In this document: piece by piece, positions 18,021 to 28,043 of the stretch
Position numbering within the stretch: position 1 is the first letter of the stretch
Layout of the letters: each line of letters begins with the position of its first letter
Assembly: GCF_000772105.1 (NCBI RefSeq)
Contig: NZ_CP009354.1
Span: 496,001-560,000, forward strand
Direction of reading: 5' to 3'
Source: Vibrio tubiashii ATCC 19109
GTDB taxonomy: Bacteria; Pseudomonadota; Gammaproteobacteria; Enterobacterales; Vibrionaceae
Length of the DNA stretch: 64,000 nt
Position numbers and translations under genes: made by a program
The notes under the pieces: generated by a model
Database searches by the model: none
What the model saw: the letters and a program-made list of their open reading frames with translations, nothing else
Told to the model about the DNA's origin: nothing

Positions 18021-18866
18021 ATGACGGTAATGAGCAATACTTACATTGAAAACACCCCGCACTTTTCTCAAGAGGAGATCGGTGCCGCTCGCAATGCATT
18101 TTTGCAATACGAGCAAGCCCAGCAGGTCCATTTACTTACGGTTATGCCAGTAGAGGAAGCTGTCGGGATTTTACACCACTGTTCAGTGGGTTATGTCCAG
18201 CAATTGATCTCTGCGTTAGAGCTCGATGGACATGAAAAGTTGGCACGTCACTACGCGCACCAGCTTGGTTTTATTCATTCGGAAGTTGAGCCTTCGAATG
18301 GTTACCTAGATACACCAGTTATTGAGCATGTAAAGCAACGTATCGGTTGGATCATTGCGCTCGCATTACTTGGCATAGTTTCAGGTCTAATTATCGCTCA
18401 ATATGAAGATACTTTGAGCCAGTTGGTGCTATTAGCGATCTATATGCCTGTAATAGCAGCGGCGGGTGGTAATACCGGTACGCAAGCGGCGACCTTGGTG
18501 ATACGAGCTTTAGCGACGGGTGAGTTGCGTAAAAGGCAGTGGTTAGAAGTGTTTTGGAAAGAGAGCCGAGTGGCGATTTGCTTAGCTTTTGCCATAGCCT
18601 TGGTGATTATTGGCCGTATCTTACTTTTTAGTGATAGCAGCAGTACGGGTGGCTTTGAGCTTAACACCATCGCACTTGCGATCGCGGTTGCGCTGTTTAT
18701 TCAGGTCACGATGTCGACCACGCTAGGTGGTTTGCTACCTATCCTAGCGCGTGCATTTAAACTTGATCCTGCTGTGTTGGTTAGCCCAGTTTTAGCGTCT
18801 ATTGTCGATATCTCAGGAATGTGGATCTATTTCACTGTGGTGAACTACTTCTTAGGTATTGCCTGA
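18021..18866 (+). CDS. MgtE-family divalent cation transporter lacking CBS domains
   Basis: A 281-residue protein with an MgtE/SLC41 membrane domain: five helices from about residue 108 to the end and the signature AAAGGNTGTQAATLVIRAL. A short N-terminal region (1-95) resembles the MgtE N domain. The CBS pair that senses Mg in classical MgtE (about 450 residues) is missing, so gating must differ. The start is ATG 18021, with GGGAGA 7 nt before it; a longer frame exists but lacks a ribosome binding site. A 420-bp leader with a short ORF precedes it. Its last 22 bp overlap the convergent dacB. Mg or Co are the likely substrates; this is inferred from the family. Confidence 0.8.
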   Translation: MTVMSNTYIENTPHFSQEEIGAARNAFLQYEQAQQVHLLTVMPVEEAVGILHHCSVGYVQQLISALELDGHEKLARHYAHQLGFIHSEVEPSNGYLDTPVIEHVKQRIGWIIALALLGIVSGLIIAQYEDTLSQLVLLAIYMPVIAAAGGNTGTQAATLVIRALATGELRKRQWLEVFWKESRVAICLAFAIALVIIGRILLFSDSSSTGGFELNTIALAIAVALFIQVTMSTTLGGLLPILARAFKLDPAVLVSPVLASIVDISGMWIYFTVVNYFLGIA

Positions 18867-20275
18867 CTGAACTGGACAATATCTTTGTAGAACAAGGTTT
18901 CAAACTTGGTGATTGGGGCGATGGTAGGTTTATCATCGCCCTTTGTTTTTGGTGGGTGGTAGTCAGTCACAAACTGAACAAACAGTGTGCTTGGTTGACC
19001 AGATTTATCTAACCCATAGCCTGCCATATTGTAGCTGCCATACACGGAACCACTTTTAGCAATCAACTCGCCTTTAATTGGTGCTTTACGCATACTGCGG
19101 CGATATTTCAAAGTGCCGTTGGTGCCTGATGTGGGCATTAAGGCGATCAAGCCTAATTCACTGTCATGTTGCCAAATATAGCGCAGTACCGCAGCCATGT
19201 TTTGACTGGTAAAGCGGTTATTGCGTGATAGCCCAGAGCCATCAGCCAGTGGGGTATGCTCAATATCAATGCCGGTTTGGGTAAATAAAATTTGCTTGAT
19301 TGCCTTGGTTCCGTTGGCAAAACTGCCAGGCTGAATAAAGAACTTCGCACCTAAGGTTTTGGTTAGGTTATCGGCGATAAGGTTATCTGACTTTTTGAGC
19401 ATGGTTTCAAGTAGCTGTGGCAGTGCTTGCGAATTATGAGTGGCAATGACTTTACCTTGCTGCTCAGGAGCACCTAGCCGAATACTGCCCACTAGCTCGA
19501 TGTTTAGCTGAGCAAGCAGAGTATTAACAATTCTCTGGGCATATAGCGCTGGATCTTGTACTGCAAATTTTAGTGGCAGTGGCTTGCTACGGTTCTGTAG
19601 GCATCCCTGGAGTTGATAGTGGTTGTCTGGGGATGAGAGTAACTCCAGATCGCACTGTGAGCTCTCTTGTTCGATTTTAGACACTGAACTTGCCACCGTC
19701 GTGACATAAATAGGTTGATGCTCAGGCACATAGACGCGAGTTTTTCCATCTTCTTGCGTATAGATAGAGGCCTGAACACAATTACCATCAAGTGAAATGG
19801 CGCTGGCTGGAGCGCTATAGCAGACGCCAAGAATATCCCACGGCCAACCAACTGCGCGGTCATAACCGGTAAATGCGCTGTTATCTAACCAGAGATCGCC
19901 GCTGATTTTTTTCGTGCCGCTATTACGTAGCTGGCTGAGTAGTTGTTTTATGTCTTGGGTGGTTAAAGTCGGATCGCCACTAAAACGCAGCACCACATCG
20001 CTGCCAGTCTTCTCAATGCTAGTTGCAAACTGAAACTCATCACCGAGCTCTAGTTTGGCAGCAAGTGCAGTAACAATCTTTAATGTACTAGCCGGTGGGA
20101 AGAACTGATTTTGGTTGTCGGTTTGCTGGATTTTATTTTGGCTTTGAAGTGTTTCGACTTTAATTGCTGCACGGCTACCTAATGGCAATTCATTGAGTGG
20201 CGCATAGGCCGAGGCAGATACGCTGATTAGAGAGAGTAGGCAAGCAGAGGTAAAACGATCAACAAAGCGCAGCAT
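18845..20275 (-). CDS. dacB: D-alanyl-D-alanine carboxypeptidase/endopeptidase (PBP4)
   Basis: A 476-residue penicillin-binding protein of the S13 family in the periplasm. The signal peptide is cleaved near residue 23 (SASA/YAP). Active-site motifs are S63-T-L-K66, SDN (KKSDNLIADNL) and KSG (IAKSGSVYGSYN). It trims or cleaves peptidoglycan cross-links. The 3' end overlaps the mgtE-like gene by 22 bp on the opposite strand, and no terminator separates them. It lies upstream of nothing on its strand and is preceded by the ompU terminator. Confidence 0.95.
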   Translation of the reverse strand: MLRFVDRFTSACLLSLISVSASAYAPLNELPLGSRAAIKVETLQSQNKIQQTDNQNQFFPPASTLKIVTALAAKLELGDEFQFATSIEKTGSDVVLRFSGDPTLTTQDIKQLLSQLRNSGTKKISGDLWLDNSAFTGYDRAVGWPWDILGVCYSAPASAISLDGNCVQASIYTQEDGKTRVYVPEHQPIYVTTVASSVSKIEQESSQCDLELLSSPDNHYQLQGCLQNRSKPLPLKFAVQDPALYAQRIVNTLLAQLNIELVGSIRLGAPEQQGKVIATHNSQALPQLLETMLKKSDNLIADNLTKTLGAKFFIQPGSFANGTKAIKQILFTQTGIDIEHTPLADGSGLSRNNRFTSQNMAAVLRYIWQHDSELGLIALMPTSGTNGTLKYRRSMRKAPIKGELIAKSGSVYGSYNMAGYGLDKSGQPSTLFVQFVTDYHPPKTKGDDKPTIAPITKFETLFYKDIVQFSQAIPKK

Positions 20276-20319
20276 AAGAATTCACGGTTAGCGGTTTAAG
20301 AGGGTCAGTATAGCGGGTA

Positions 20320-20347
20320 AAAAAAACGCCTGCTATAGAGCAGGCGT
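20320..20347 (-). terminator. Terminator of ompU
   Basis: Stem ACGCCTGCT/AGCAGGCGT (20326-20334 and 20339-20347), followed on the minus strand by eight T. Confidence 0.92.
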
Positions 20348-20375
20348 CTTAGATTCATGACTTAGTGTCAGGAAA

Positions 20376-21446
20376 TTAGAAGTCGTAACGTAGACCTAGA
20401 GCTAGCTCGTCTTCTGCACCAGCTTTACCTACAGTACCAGTTGCTGTCTTATCATCTTTACTAAGTAGGTTGAAGTTGTAAGAGATGTAAGTACGGAAGT
20501 TTGGCTTGAAGTAGTATGTTGCATCGATCGCTACATTGTCAGCTGCATCATACGTAGTACCTGAAGTTTTCTCTTCTAGCTTATTGTATGTTGTAGTGAA
20601 TGCTACTTTTTCTAGAGTGTAAGCTGCTGCGAATTCGTAACCAGTTTTGTCTGTTTTGCTTGAGCCGTCTTTGTCTTTACCATCAGTAAACGTACCAGCG
20701 AAGTAGAAATCGCTGATGCGGTAAGATGCAGCAAGCATGTACTGATCAGAAGACTTGTTAGTACCAGTATCTTGATCTGCATAACCACCACCTAGCTTAA
20801 CACCAGTGTCGCCGATTGCGTAGATAGCAGATAGAGAGTAACCATCTGTTTCGTTGTCAGTGTAACCACCTGTCGCTGGATCATCGATACGATCAGCAAA
20901 ACGGTAGCTTGCTTTAACGCCTAGGTCAGCAAATTGGCCTTTGTATGAAAGCATGTTATCAGTACGGTCGGCAACTGCAATCTTATATGCAGCAGTGTTA
21001 CCGTGGTAAGACATGATATCAGTAAAGTCAGTGATAACGCCTAGTGCACCATCGTTTTTACCGTAAGTTACTTCACCAAAGTCACCACCAATACCAGCGT
21101 AAGTGTAACGGTGCTCAATGTTATCACCGTCAGTTGTTTTGCCGTCTACAGTTACAGTGTTGTCTGCTGTAGTGTACTCAGCTTCGTAGAAACCTAGACC
21201 ATATAGGCTATCAGTGATTTGAGTCTTACCTAGGAAGTTTAGACGTACACGTGTTTTGTCTTCAGCTTTACCATCTTTTAGAGACATACGAGCTTCAGCA
21301 CGACCGCCGATCTCTAGAGAGTTGCCGTTTGAGCTGTATACTGAAGTACCTTCGATACCGCCTGCTTGAATACCATCAGCTGATGCGTTTGCGCCTGTAG
21401 CTACTGCTGCAGCTGAAACTGCTAGAGCGATCAGAGTCTTGTTCAT
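20376..21446 (-). CDS. ompU: Outer-membrane porin OmpU
   Basis: A 356-residue trimeric general porin. The signal peptide ends at about residue 21 (TGANA/S); alternating beta strands follow, and the last residue is Phe (GLRYDF), as required for outer-membrane insertion. Blocks shared with V. cholerae OmpU include EIGGRAEARMSLKDGKA and YGKNDGALGVITDFTDIMSY. In V. cholerae it is activated by ToxR and repressed by sigma-E-dependent sRNAs; no such site could be assigned here. Codon use is strongly biased, as expected for an abundant protein. Confidence 0.95.
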   Translation of the reverse strand: MNKTLIALAVSAAAVATGANASADGIQAGGIEGTSVYSSNGNSLEIGGRAEARMSLKDGKAEDKTRVRLNFLGKTQITDSLYGLGFYEAEYTTADNTVTVDGKTTDGDNIEHRYTYAGIGGDFGEVTYGKNDGALGVITDFTDIMSYHGNTAAYKIAVADRTDNMLSYKGQFADLGVKASYRFADRIDDPATGGYTDNETDGYSLSAIYAIGDTGVKLGGGYADQDTGTNKSSDQYMLAASYRISDFYFAGTFTDGKDKDGSSKTDKTGYEFAAAYTLEKVAFTTTYNKLEEKTSGTTYDAADNVAIDATYYFKPNFRTYISYNFNLLSKDDKTATGTVGKAGAEDELALGLRYDF

Positions 21447-21929
21447 CTTATTAGTCCTAATTTACTGTCCATAAATAGTTGTATAGCGAGGAGCGTCTCC
21501 ACTTAATTGTGGGAGCCCTCTAGTTATCAGCGCTATTAATCCAGTCTCATAACGACGCGTTATAGCAAGTTATTGAGCAATAAAGACTAATCTCGCTGAT
21601 TAGGTCAGCTAAGTTTTTAACGCAAAGTTCCATGATGGGTTAGTAAAATGATATAAATCGAACTTATGAACAGTGTTTTATTAAACATAAAATAATATCA
21701 AACTATTGATTATTAAGGGTTAAGTTGCGTTGTTGATAGGTTGGTTTATATCTAAACCTTTATTTTTTTTTAGGTGAAATATGTTTGACGCCGCGATCGA
21801 ATTCAAAAACAGCGCTGATTTATCAATTGTTTATCGCGCGCATTTTGAGATAGAGATCACGCTTGATTAATTTGAGTGATTTAGCCGCCAAGTTTGTTTA
21901 CACTAGAGGCAATTGATTAGTAAATGCAT
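21447..21929. other. AT-rich divergent promoter region, ompU/greA
   Basis: About 480 bp before the greA leader terminator. The central part (21610-21790) is very AT-rich with several A/T tracts, as expected for a ToxR/H-NS-controlled porin promoter. TACACT at 21899-21904 is a possible -10 element for greA. No ORF is supported. Confidence 0.55.
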
Positions 21930-21964
21930 CTACCTAGTCCACTGGATTAGGTAGTTTTGTTTTG
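21930..21964 (+). terminator. Leader terminator (attenuator) upstream of greA
   Basis: CTACCTAGTCC (21930-21940) and GGATTAGGTAG (21944-21954) form an 11-bp stem with one G-T pair, followed by TTTTGTTTTG. It ends 31 nt before the greA start. E. coli greA has a similar leader terminator that yields the short GraL RNAs, so a short RNA is expected here too. Confidence 0.65.
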
Positions 21965-21994
21965 TCCAAAGATTGCTTTGGAATGAGGTATATA

Positions 21995-22468
21995 ATGGAA
22001 AAAGTGCCAATGACACTACGTGGCGAGAAAAAGCTACGTGAAGAACTAGAAAGACTATTGAAGCTTCGCCCACAGATTTCTGAAGCCATTGCTGAAGCAC
22101 GTGAACTAGGCGACCTTAAAGAAAATGCCGAGTATCATGCAGCTCGTGAAGAGCAAGGTATCTGTGAAGCACAAATTCGTGATATCGAATACAAGCTATC
22201 GGTTGCTCAGGTTATTGACGTAACCACAATGGACAACACGGGTAAAGTTATCTTCGGTTCAACCGTCACTTTGATTGACTGTGATACTGAAGAAGAGAAA
22301 ACCTACCAGATCGTAGGTGATGACGAAGCTGACATTAAAGCGGGTCGTATCTCGGTAAGTTCACCAATCGCGCGCGGTCTTATCGGCAAGATGGAAGGTG
22401 ACGAAGTGGTTATCTCTACACCAGGTGGTGATCGCGACTTTGAAATCGACAGCGTCGAGTACATCTAA
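21995..22468 (+). CDS. greA: Transcription elongation factor GreA
   Basis: A 157-residue factor that enters the RNA polymerase secondary channel and triggers cleavage of backtracked RNA. The N-terminal coiled coil carries the acidic tip ([20 protein letters not shown], residues about 35-55); the C-terminal FKBP-like domain contains GKMEGDEV. The start is ATG 21995, with GAGG 7 nt upstream; eleven extra in-frame codons upstream overlap the leader terminator tail and are rejected. The attenuator just upstream suggests GreA-dependent feedback, as known in E. coli. Confidence 0.95.
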   Translation: MEKVPMTLRGEKKLREELERLLKLRPQISEAIAEARELGDLKENAEYHAAREEQGICEAQIRDIEYKLSVAQVIDVTTMDNTGKVIFGSTVTLIDCDTEEEKTYQIVGDDEADIKAGRISVSSPIARGLIGKMEGDEVVISTPGGDRDFEIDSVEYI

Positions 22469-22491
22469 GCAAGTTTGTTGCTCTGAATATC

Positions 22492-22519
22492 AAAAAAGGT
22501 CGCATAGGCGACCTTTTTT
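22492..22519. terminator. Bidirectional terminator, greA/yhbY
   Basis: Stem AAAAAAGGTCGC/GCGACCTTTTTT (22492-22503 and 22508-22519) between convergent genes. Confidence 0.92.
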
Positions 22520-22538
22520 CTTGCTCATGAAAGTAAAA

Positions 22539-22835
22539 TTACTTACGTGGCAACTCGATTTTACGTTCTTCCGATTGGCGGAATAGAACTAAAGTCTTAC
22601 CGATTACTTGTACTTTCTCTGCACGTGTTTCACGTACAATAGCTTCAATAATCAGGTTCTTAGTGTCGCGATCTTCTGATGCGACTTTGATTTTGATTAG
22701 CTCGTGGTGGTTAAGAGCAATTTCAATTTCCGCTAGAACAGCTTCAGTTAGTCCGTTTGCGCCCATAAGCACAACAGGTTTTAGACTGTGCGCTAGGCCT
22801 TTTAGATGCTGCTTTTGTTTGGTGCTTAGGTTCAT
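22539..22835 (-). CDS. yhbY: CRM-domain ribosome assembly RNA-binding protein YhbY
   Basis: A 98-residue protein made almost entirely of one CRM (KH-like) domain, with the GANGLTEAV loop. YhbY associates with the pre-50S subunit. The start is set at MNLSTKQKQHLKGLAH, which corresponds to the E. coli start; the frame stays open 18 codons upstream without similarity. No good ribosome binding site is visible. It is divergent from rlmE, another 50S factor, as in E. coli. Confidence 0.93.
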   Translation of the reverse strand: MNLSTKQKQHLKGLAHSLKPVVLMGANGLTEAVLAEIEIALNHHELIKIKVASEDRDTKNLIIEAIVRETRAEKVQVIGKTLVLFRQSEERKIELPRK

Positions 22836-22948
22836 TACGCGGCCAATTTTCTTTAATATAAGGGTTGAAAAATACCATTTTAACGCCATCTAACCCTGAA
22901 GACTATAATTTATTGGGTTAGTTGTTCCCTCTATCTATTAGGTAACAA

Positions 22949-23578
22949 ATGAGTAAACAGAAACATTCCGCTAGCTCAGGTCGCTGGTTGAAAGAACATT
23001 TTGATGATAAATACGCCAATGAAGCCCGTAAAAAAGGCTATCGCTCGCGTGCTTATTTCAAGATGGAAGAGATCCAAACTAAGGATAAATTGCTAAAACC
23101 TGGTATGACTGTAGTCGATTTAGGTGCAGCTCCCGGCGGTTGGTCTCAATATGCTGCTAAGATAGTAGGTGAGGATGGGCAAATTATTGCATGTGATTTG
23201 TTGCCGATGGACCCGATTGCAGGTGTCAGCTTCCTACAAGGTGATTTCCGTGAAGAAGCGGTTTTAGACGCTTTGCTTGATCGCATTCAACCTTCGATGG
23301 TCGATGTGGTGATGTCGGATATGGCACCAAACATTGCAGGCAATAATTCAGTCGATCAACCTCGCGCAATGTATTTAGTTGAATTGGCTTTAGATATGTG
23401 TCGACAAGTTCTAGCACCTAATGGTAGCTTTGTTGTAAAGGTCTTCCAAGGCGAAGGGTTTGACCAATTTGTCAAAGAAGTCCGAGACACCTTTAAAGTC
23501 GTAAAAATCAGAAAACCTGACTCATCGCGAGCTCGCTCACGAGAAGTCTTCGTTGTAGCCACTGGTTACAAAGGTTAA
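22949..23578 (+). CDS. rlmE: 23S rRNA Um2552 2'-O-methyltransferase RlmE (FtsJ)
   Basis: A 209-residue SAM-dependent enzyme that methylates U2552 in the 50S A-loop late in assembly. The SAM motif [13 protein letters not shown] and the K-D-K-E tetrad of the family can be traced: K in [11 protein letters not shown] in MSDMAPN, K in [10 protein letters not shown] and E in SREVFVVA. It is followed about 100 bp later by ftsH, the conserved heat-shock pair rlmE-ftsH; no terminator lies between them. Confidence 0.96.
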   Translation: MSKQKHSASSGRWLKEHFDDKYANEARKKGYRSRAYFKMEEIQTKDKLLKPGMTVVDLGAAPGGWSQYAAKIVGEDGQIIACDLLPMDPIAGVSFLQGDFREEAVLDALLDRIQPSMVDVVMSDMAPNIAGNNSVDQPRAMYLVELALDMCRQVLAPNGSFVVKVFQGEGFDQFVKEVRDTFKVVKIRKPDSSRARSREVFVVATGYKG

Positions 23579-23676
23579 CTATTTGCCCGTTGATGGGTTA
23601 GTTAACACTATAGCTACAGGTTATAAACTGTAGTACCCTACCTTTAATTACAATTAGTTATCGAGAGGCTGACACC

Positions 23677-25662
23677 TTGAGTGACATGGCAAAAAATTTA
23701 ATTCTGTGGCTTGTTATCGCTGTCGTATTGATGTCGGTTTTCCAGAGCTTTGGCCCTGGAGAGAGCAATGGCAGAGCGGTGGATTACACCACGTTTGTAC
23801 AGGAAGTTGGCCAAGGCCAGATTCAGGAAGCAACTTTTAAAGACGGTGAAATCACTTTCACACGTCGTGGCGGCGGCTCGCGTTATGTTACTTACATGCC
23901 GGTCTACGACCAGAAGCTACTTGATGACTTAATTAACCAAAATGTGAAAGTACAGGGCACACCTCCAGAAGAGCAAAGCCTACTAGGTACTATCTTTATT
24001 TCTTGGTTCCCTATGATCTTACTGATTGGTGTGTGGATTTTCTTCATGCGTCAAATGCAAGGCGGCGGCGGTAAAGGCGCGATGTCTTTCGGTAAGAGCA
24101 AAGCTCGTATGATGAGCGAAGAACAAATCAAAACAACTTTTGCTGACGTTGCTGGTTGTGATGAAGCAAAAGAAGACGTAAAAGAACTGGTTGACTACCT
24201 ACGTGATCCAAGCCGTTTCCAAAAGCTGGGCGGTAAGATCCCAACTGGTGTTCTGATGGTTGGTCCTCCAGGTACAGGTAAAACACTACTAGCAAAAGCG
24301 ATTGCTGGTGAAGCGAAAGTACCATTCTTTACTATCTCTGGTTCTGACTTCGTTGAAATGTTTGTTGGTGTTGGTGCATCTCGTGTACGTGACATGTTCG
24401 AACAAGCGAAGAAAGCGGCGCCATGTATCATCTTTATCGATGAGATTGATGCGGTAGGTCGTCAGCGTGGTGCTGGTGTAGGTGGTGGTCACGATGAACG
24501 TGAGCAAACACTTAACCAAATGCTAGTAGAAATGGATGGCTTCGAAGGTAACGAAGGTATTATCGTTATCGCCGCGACTAACCGTCCAGACGTACTAGAC
24601 CCAGCGCTACTTCGTCCAGGCCGTTTTGACCGTCAGGTTGTCGTTGGTCTACCAGATGTACGTGGTCGTGAGCAGATCCTTAAAGTTCACATGCGTAAAG
24701 TGCCCCTAGCAGGCGATGTAGAGCCATCACTAATTGCCCGTGGTACACCAGGTTTCTCAGGTGCAGACCTGGCAAACCTTGTTAACGAAGCGGCGCTATT
24801 CGCTGCTCGTGGTAACAAGCGCAACGTATCTATGGTTGAGTTTGAGCTAGCAAAAGACAAAATCATGATGGGTGCAGAGCGCCGTTCTATGGTGATGTCT
24901 GAAGAGACTAAAGAGTCAACGGCTTATCACGAAGCGGGTCACGCTATCGTTGGTCGTCTAGTTCCTGAACATGATCCAGTGTACAAGGTATCGATCATTC
25001 CACGTGGGCGTGCTCTTGGTGTGACAATGTATTTACCAGAGCAAGATCGTGTCAGCATGTCTCGTCAACATCTTGAGTCAATGATTTCAAGCCTATACGG
25101 TGGTCGCTTGGCTGAAGAGCTAATCTACGGTGCAGACAAAGTCTCAACGGGTGCTTCGAACGATATCGAACGTGCAACTGATATCGCGCGTAAAATGGTG
25201 ACTCAGTGGGGCTTCTCGGAAAAGCTTGGTCCTCTTCTTTATGCAGAAGATGAAGGTGAGGTGTTCCTTGGACGTAGCGTAACTCAGACTAAGCACATGT
25301 CTGACGATACAGCGAAGCTTATCGATGACGAAGTTCGTCACTTGATCGACTCAAACTACGCTCGTGCGAAACAGATTCTTGAAGACAACATGGATATCAT
25401 GCACGCAATGAAAGATGCATTGATGAAGTACGAAACCATTGATGCGGGTCAGATTGATGACCTAATGGAGCGTAAAGCAGATATTCGTGAACCAGCTGGT
25501 TGGGGTGATAACCCAAGCAACAAATCAGACGCGAAGCCTGAAGATAAGTCAGAAGGTAAAGCGGAAGAGAGTGCACCAGCCACTGAAGCGAAAGCCGATG
25601 ACGCAGCAACTTCTCAAGAGAGCACTTCAGCGGAAACCACCGAGAAGAAAGACTCAGAATAA
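23677..25662 (+). CDS. ftsH: ATP-dependent zinc metalloprotease FtsH
   Basis: A 661-residue membrane AAA+ protease that degrades sigma-32, LpxC and damaged membrane proteins. Membrane helices lie at about 8-25 and 102-123; the Walker A motif is GPPGTGKT (196-203), Walker B IIFIDEID, the SRH region ATNRPDVLD, and the zinc site H418EAGH422. The acidic, Ala/Glu/Lys-rich tail after 615 is longer than in E. coli. The start is TTG 23677, with GAGAGG 8 nt before it; an ATG at 23686 corresponds to the E. coli start but is too far from that site. Confidence 0.97.
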   Translation: MSDMAKNLILWLVIAVVLMSVFQSFGPGESNGRAVDYTTFVQEVGQGQIQEATFKDGEITFTRRGGGSRYVTYMPVYDQKLLDDLINQNVKVQGTPPEEQSLLGTIFISWFPMILLIGVWIFFMRQMQGGGGKGAMSFGKSKARMMSEEQIKTTFADVAGCDEAKEDVKELVDYLRDPSRFQKLGGKIPTGVLMVGPPGTGKTLLAKAIAGEAKVPFFTISGSDFVEMFVGVGASRVRDMFEQAKKAAPCIIFIDEIDAVGRQRGAGVGGGHDEREQTLNQMLVEMDGFEGNEGIIVIAATNRPDVLDPALLRPGRFDRQVVVGLPDVRGREQILKVHMRKVPLAGDVEPSLIARGTPGFSGADLANLVNEAALFAARGNKRNVSMVEFELAKDKIMMGAERRSMVMSEETKESTAYHEAGHAIVGRLVPEHDPVYKVSIIPRGRALGVTMYLPEQDRVSMSRQHLESMISSLYGGRLAEELIYGADKVSTGASNDIERATDIARKMVTQWGFSEKLGPLLYAEDEGEVFLGRSVTQTKHMSDDTAKLIDDEVRHLIDSNYARAKQILEDNMDIMHAMKDALMKYETIDAGQIDDLMERKADIREPAGWGDNPSNKSDAKPEDKSEGKAEESAPATEAKADDAATSQESTSAETTEKKDSE

Positions 25663-25678
25663 TTGTTATGATTAAGAG

Positions 25679-25704
25679 AAACCCCGAGGCAACTCGGGGT
25701 TTTT
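25679..25704 (+). terminator. Intrinsic terminator between ftsH and folP
   Basis: Stem AAACCCCGAG/CTCGGGGTTT (25679-25688 and 25693-25702) with a T-run. It ends 6 nt before the folP start codon, so it can act as an attenuator and would mask the folP start in read-through RNA. Confidence 0.88.
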
Positions 25705-25710
25705 GTGTTT

Positions 25711-26541
25711 ATGATCCTAAAAGCAAATAATAAAACTCTCGATTTATCTCAGCCACAAGTGATGGGGATTCTGAATGTTACCCCTGATTCTTTTTCTGAT
25801 GGCGGTCAGTTTCGCGCTTTAGAAGATGCGCTTGTTCAAGCTCAGCGTATGATTGACTCAGGTGTGACCATTATTGACATTGGCGGTGAGTCAACTCGCC
25901 CTGGTGCTCCAGATGTTGAATTGGCGGAAGAGCTTCAACGAACCATTCCAGTGATCAAAGCGATTCGCGAGCAATCTGACGTGTGGATTTCAATTGATAC
26001 CAGTAAAGCGGAAGTAATGCGCCAAGCAGCTGAAGCTGGTGCCGATATCATTAATGACGTCAGGGCTTTGCAAGAGCCTGGAGCGCTTGAGGTAGCGGCA
26101 GAAACAGGATTACCTATCTGTTTAATGCATATGCAAGGCCAACCTCGCACTATGCAAGCAAACCCTCACTATGATGATCTGGTAAAAGAAGTCGGTGAGT
26201 TTTTGCAGCAGCGTATTGAAGCTTGTGCTGAAGTTGGTATCGAGCGTGAAAAGCTGATACTTGATCCCGGGTTTGGTTTTGGTAAAACACTAGAACACAA
26301 CTATCATATGCTGTCTCACCTAGAAGAATTTCATCAATTTGGTTTGCCAGTTCTTGCAGGGATGTCGAGAAAATCTATGATCTTCAAACTCCTCGACAAA
26401 GCTCCGGCTGAGTGCGTGTCAGCGAGCGCGGCATGCGCTACAATCGCCGCTATGAAAGGTGCGCAAATCATTCGCGTGCACGATTTTGAACAAACGCTTG
26501 ATGCTATGAAAATTGTCTCAATGACCAAAGCGAATCATTGA
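25711..26541 (+). CDS. folP: Dihydropteroate synthase
   Basis: A 276-residue TIM-barrel enzyme joining p-aminobenzoate to 6-hydroxymethyl-dihydropterin diphosphate; it is the sulfonamide target. Signatures are GILNVTPDSFSDGGQ near the N-terminus, GGESTRPGA, and LDPGFGFGKT. The start is ATG 25711, where the protein aligns with the usual family N-terminus. No proper ribosome binding site is present because the ftsH terminator fills the space; only GGGG 11 nt upstream could serve. It is co-oriented with glmM, 29 bp apart. Confidence 0.95.
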   Translation: MILKANNKTLDLSQPQVMGILNVTPDSFSDGGQFRALEDALVQAQRMIDSGVTIIDIGGESTRPGAPDVELAEELQRTIPVIKAIREQSDVWISIDTSKAEVMRQAAEAGADIINDVRALQEPGALEVAAETGLPICLMHMQGQPRTMQANPHYDDLVKEVGEFLQQRIEACAEVGIEREKLILDPGFGFGKTLEHNYHMLSHLEEFHQFGLPVLAGMSRKSMIFKLLDKAPAECVSASAACATIAAMKGAQIIRVHDFEQTLDAMKIVSMTKANH

Positions 26542-26570
26542 GCAGAATAGAAAGATAAAAAGGAACAACC

Positions 26571-27911
26571 ATGTCTGATAAGAGACGTTATTTTGGTACG
26601 GATGGTGTACGTGGCAAAGTGGGCCAGTACCCAATTACTCCAGATTTTGTGCTTAAGCTAGGCTGGGCTGCGGGTCGTGTATTGGCTAAGCAGGGCACAA
26701 AGAAAGTAATCATAGGTAAGGACACACGCATTTCAGGTTACATGCTTGAGTCTGCTCTTGAGGCGGGTTTGGCCGCAGCAGGGTTAAAAGCGACCTTTAC
26801 TGGCCCAATGCCAACACCGGCAGTCGCATACCTGACGCAAACTTTCCGTGCAGAAGCGGGCATCGTGATTTCAGCATCGCACAACCCATATTACGATAAC
26901 GGCATTAAGTTCTTCTCGTCAGAAGGCACTAAGTTACCAGATGATATTGAGCTGGCGATTGAAGCTGAGCTTGATAAAGACATTGAATGTGTTGAGTCGG
27001 CACTACTTGGTAAAGCAAGCCGTCTTAACGACGCTGCGGGCCGTTACATTGAATTTTGTAAGAGCACTTTCCCATCAGAGCTAAGTCTAGCGGGTAAAAA
27101 GATCGTGGTCGATTGCGCGCATGGTGCGACTTATCATATTGCTCCAGCTGTGTTTAGCGAGCTAGGTGCAGAAGTGATCGCCATGGGTATTGAGCCTAAT
27201 GGTACCAACATTAACGCAGAAGTTGGCGCTACAGATGTACGTGCACTGCAGAAACGTGTGGTTGAAGAAGGTGCAGAGCTTGGTTTGGCTTTCGATGGCG
27301 ATGGCGACCGTATCATCATGGTTGACCACCTAGGTAACAAGATTGATGGTGACCAAATTGCTTACATTATCGCACGTGATGCCCTGCGCCGCGGTGAGCT
27401 AAAAGGTGGTGTCGTTGGTACGCTGATGACCAACCTTGGTATGGAAAATGGCTTAAAACAGCTAGGCATTCCATTTGTACGCGCTGCTGTGGGTGACCGC
27501 TACGTTATGGAGCAATTGCTAGAGAAAGGCTGGAAAATCGGTGCTGAGAACTCGGGGCACGTTATTCTGCTAGATAAAGTGACGACGGGTGATGCCATTG
27601 TTGCTGCGCTTCAGGTGCTTGCATCGGTTGTGGGCAGTGATATGTCTCTCCACGAGCTTTCGCAAGGCATGACTCTTTACCCGCAAGTTCTTGAGAATGT
27701 TCGTTTCTCTGGTGATTCTAACCCACTAGAAGCGGATGCCGTGAAAGCGTCAGTGGTTGAAGTGGAAGCAGAATTAGGTGACAAAGGGCGTGTATTGCTA
27801 CGCAAGTCAGGTACAGAGCCTCTAATTCGCGTTATGGTTGAAGGTGAAGATGCAGAGCTAGTTCAGTCTTCTGCGCTGAAAATTGCCGAAGCCGTTAAGT
27901 CGAGTTTCTAG
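26571..27911 (+). CDS. glmM: Phosphoglucosamine mutase
   Basis: A 446-residue enzyme interconverting glucosamine-6-P and glucosamine-1-P for UDP-GlcNAc, needed for peptidoglycan and LPS. The phospho-serine is S103 in SASHNP; the metal loop is FDGDGDR, the sugar loop GAENSGH, and the phosphate-binding loop [17 protein letters not shown] precedes the ATG. In E. coli and V. cholerae secG follows; here an intrinsic terminator and holD follow, so gene order is broken on this side. Confidence 0.96.
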   Translation: MSDKRRYFGTDGVRGKVGQYPITPDFVLKLGWAAGRVLAKQGTKKVIIGKDTRISGYMLESALEAGLAAAGLKATFTGPMPTPAVAYLTQTFRAEAGIVISASHNPYYDNGIKFFSSEGTKLPDDIELAIEAELDKDIECVESALLGKASRLNDAAGRYIEFCKSTFPSELSLAGKKIVVDCAHGATYHIAPAVFSELGAEVIAMGIEPNGTNINAEVGATDVRALQKRVVEEGAELGLAFDGDGDRIIMVDHLGNKIDGDQIAYIIARDALRRGELKGGVVGTLMTNLGMENGLKQLGIPFVRAAVGDRYVMEQLLEKGWKIGAENSGHVILLDKVTTGDAIVAALQVLASVVGSDMSLHELSQGMTLYPQVLENVRFSGDSNPLEADAVKASVVEVEAELGDKGRVLLRKSGTEPLIRVMVEGEDAELVQSSALKIAEAVKSSF

Positions 27912-27934
27912 ATTACAGCTCTTGCTGAGTTTAG

Positions 27935-27961
27935 AGCGCTGCCTTCGGGCGGCGCTTTTTA
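27935..27961 (+). terminator. Terminator of glmM
   Basis: A 9-bp stem with a TTCG tetraloop (27935-27943 and 27948-27956), followed by T5. Confidence 0.9.
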
Positions 27962-28043
27962 TTGTGCGTTACCCAGACAAATGCTTGATTGGAACTGGGG
28001 TTGTTATGGTAGGATTAGTGCGATTTTATGGGTGATGATTGAT

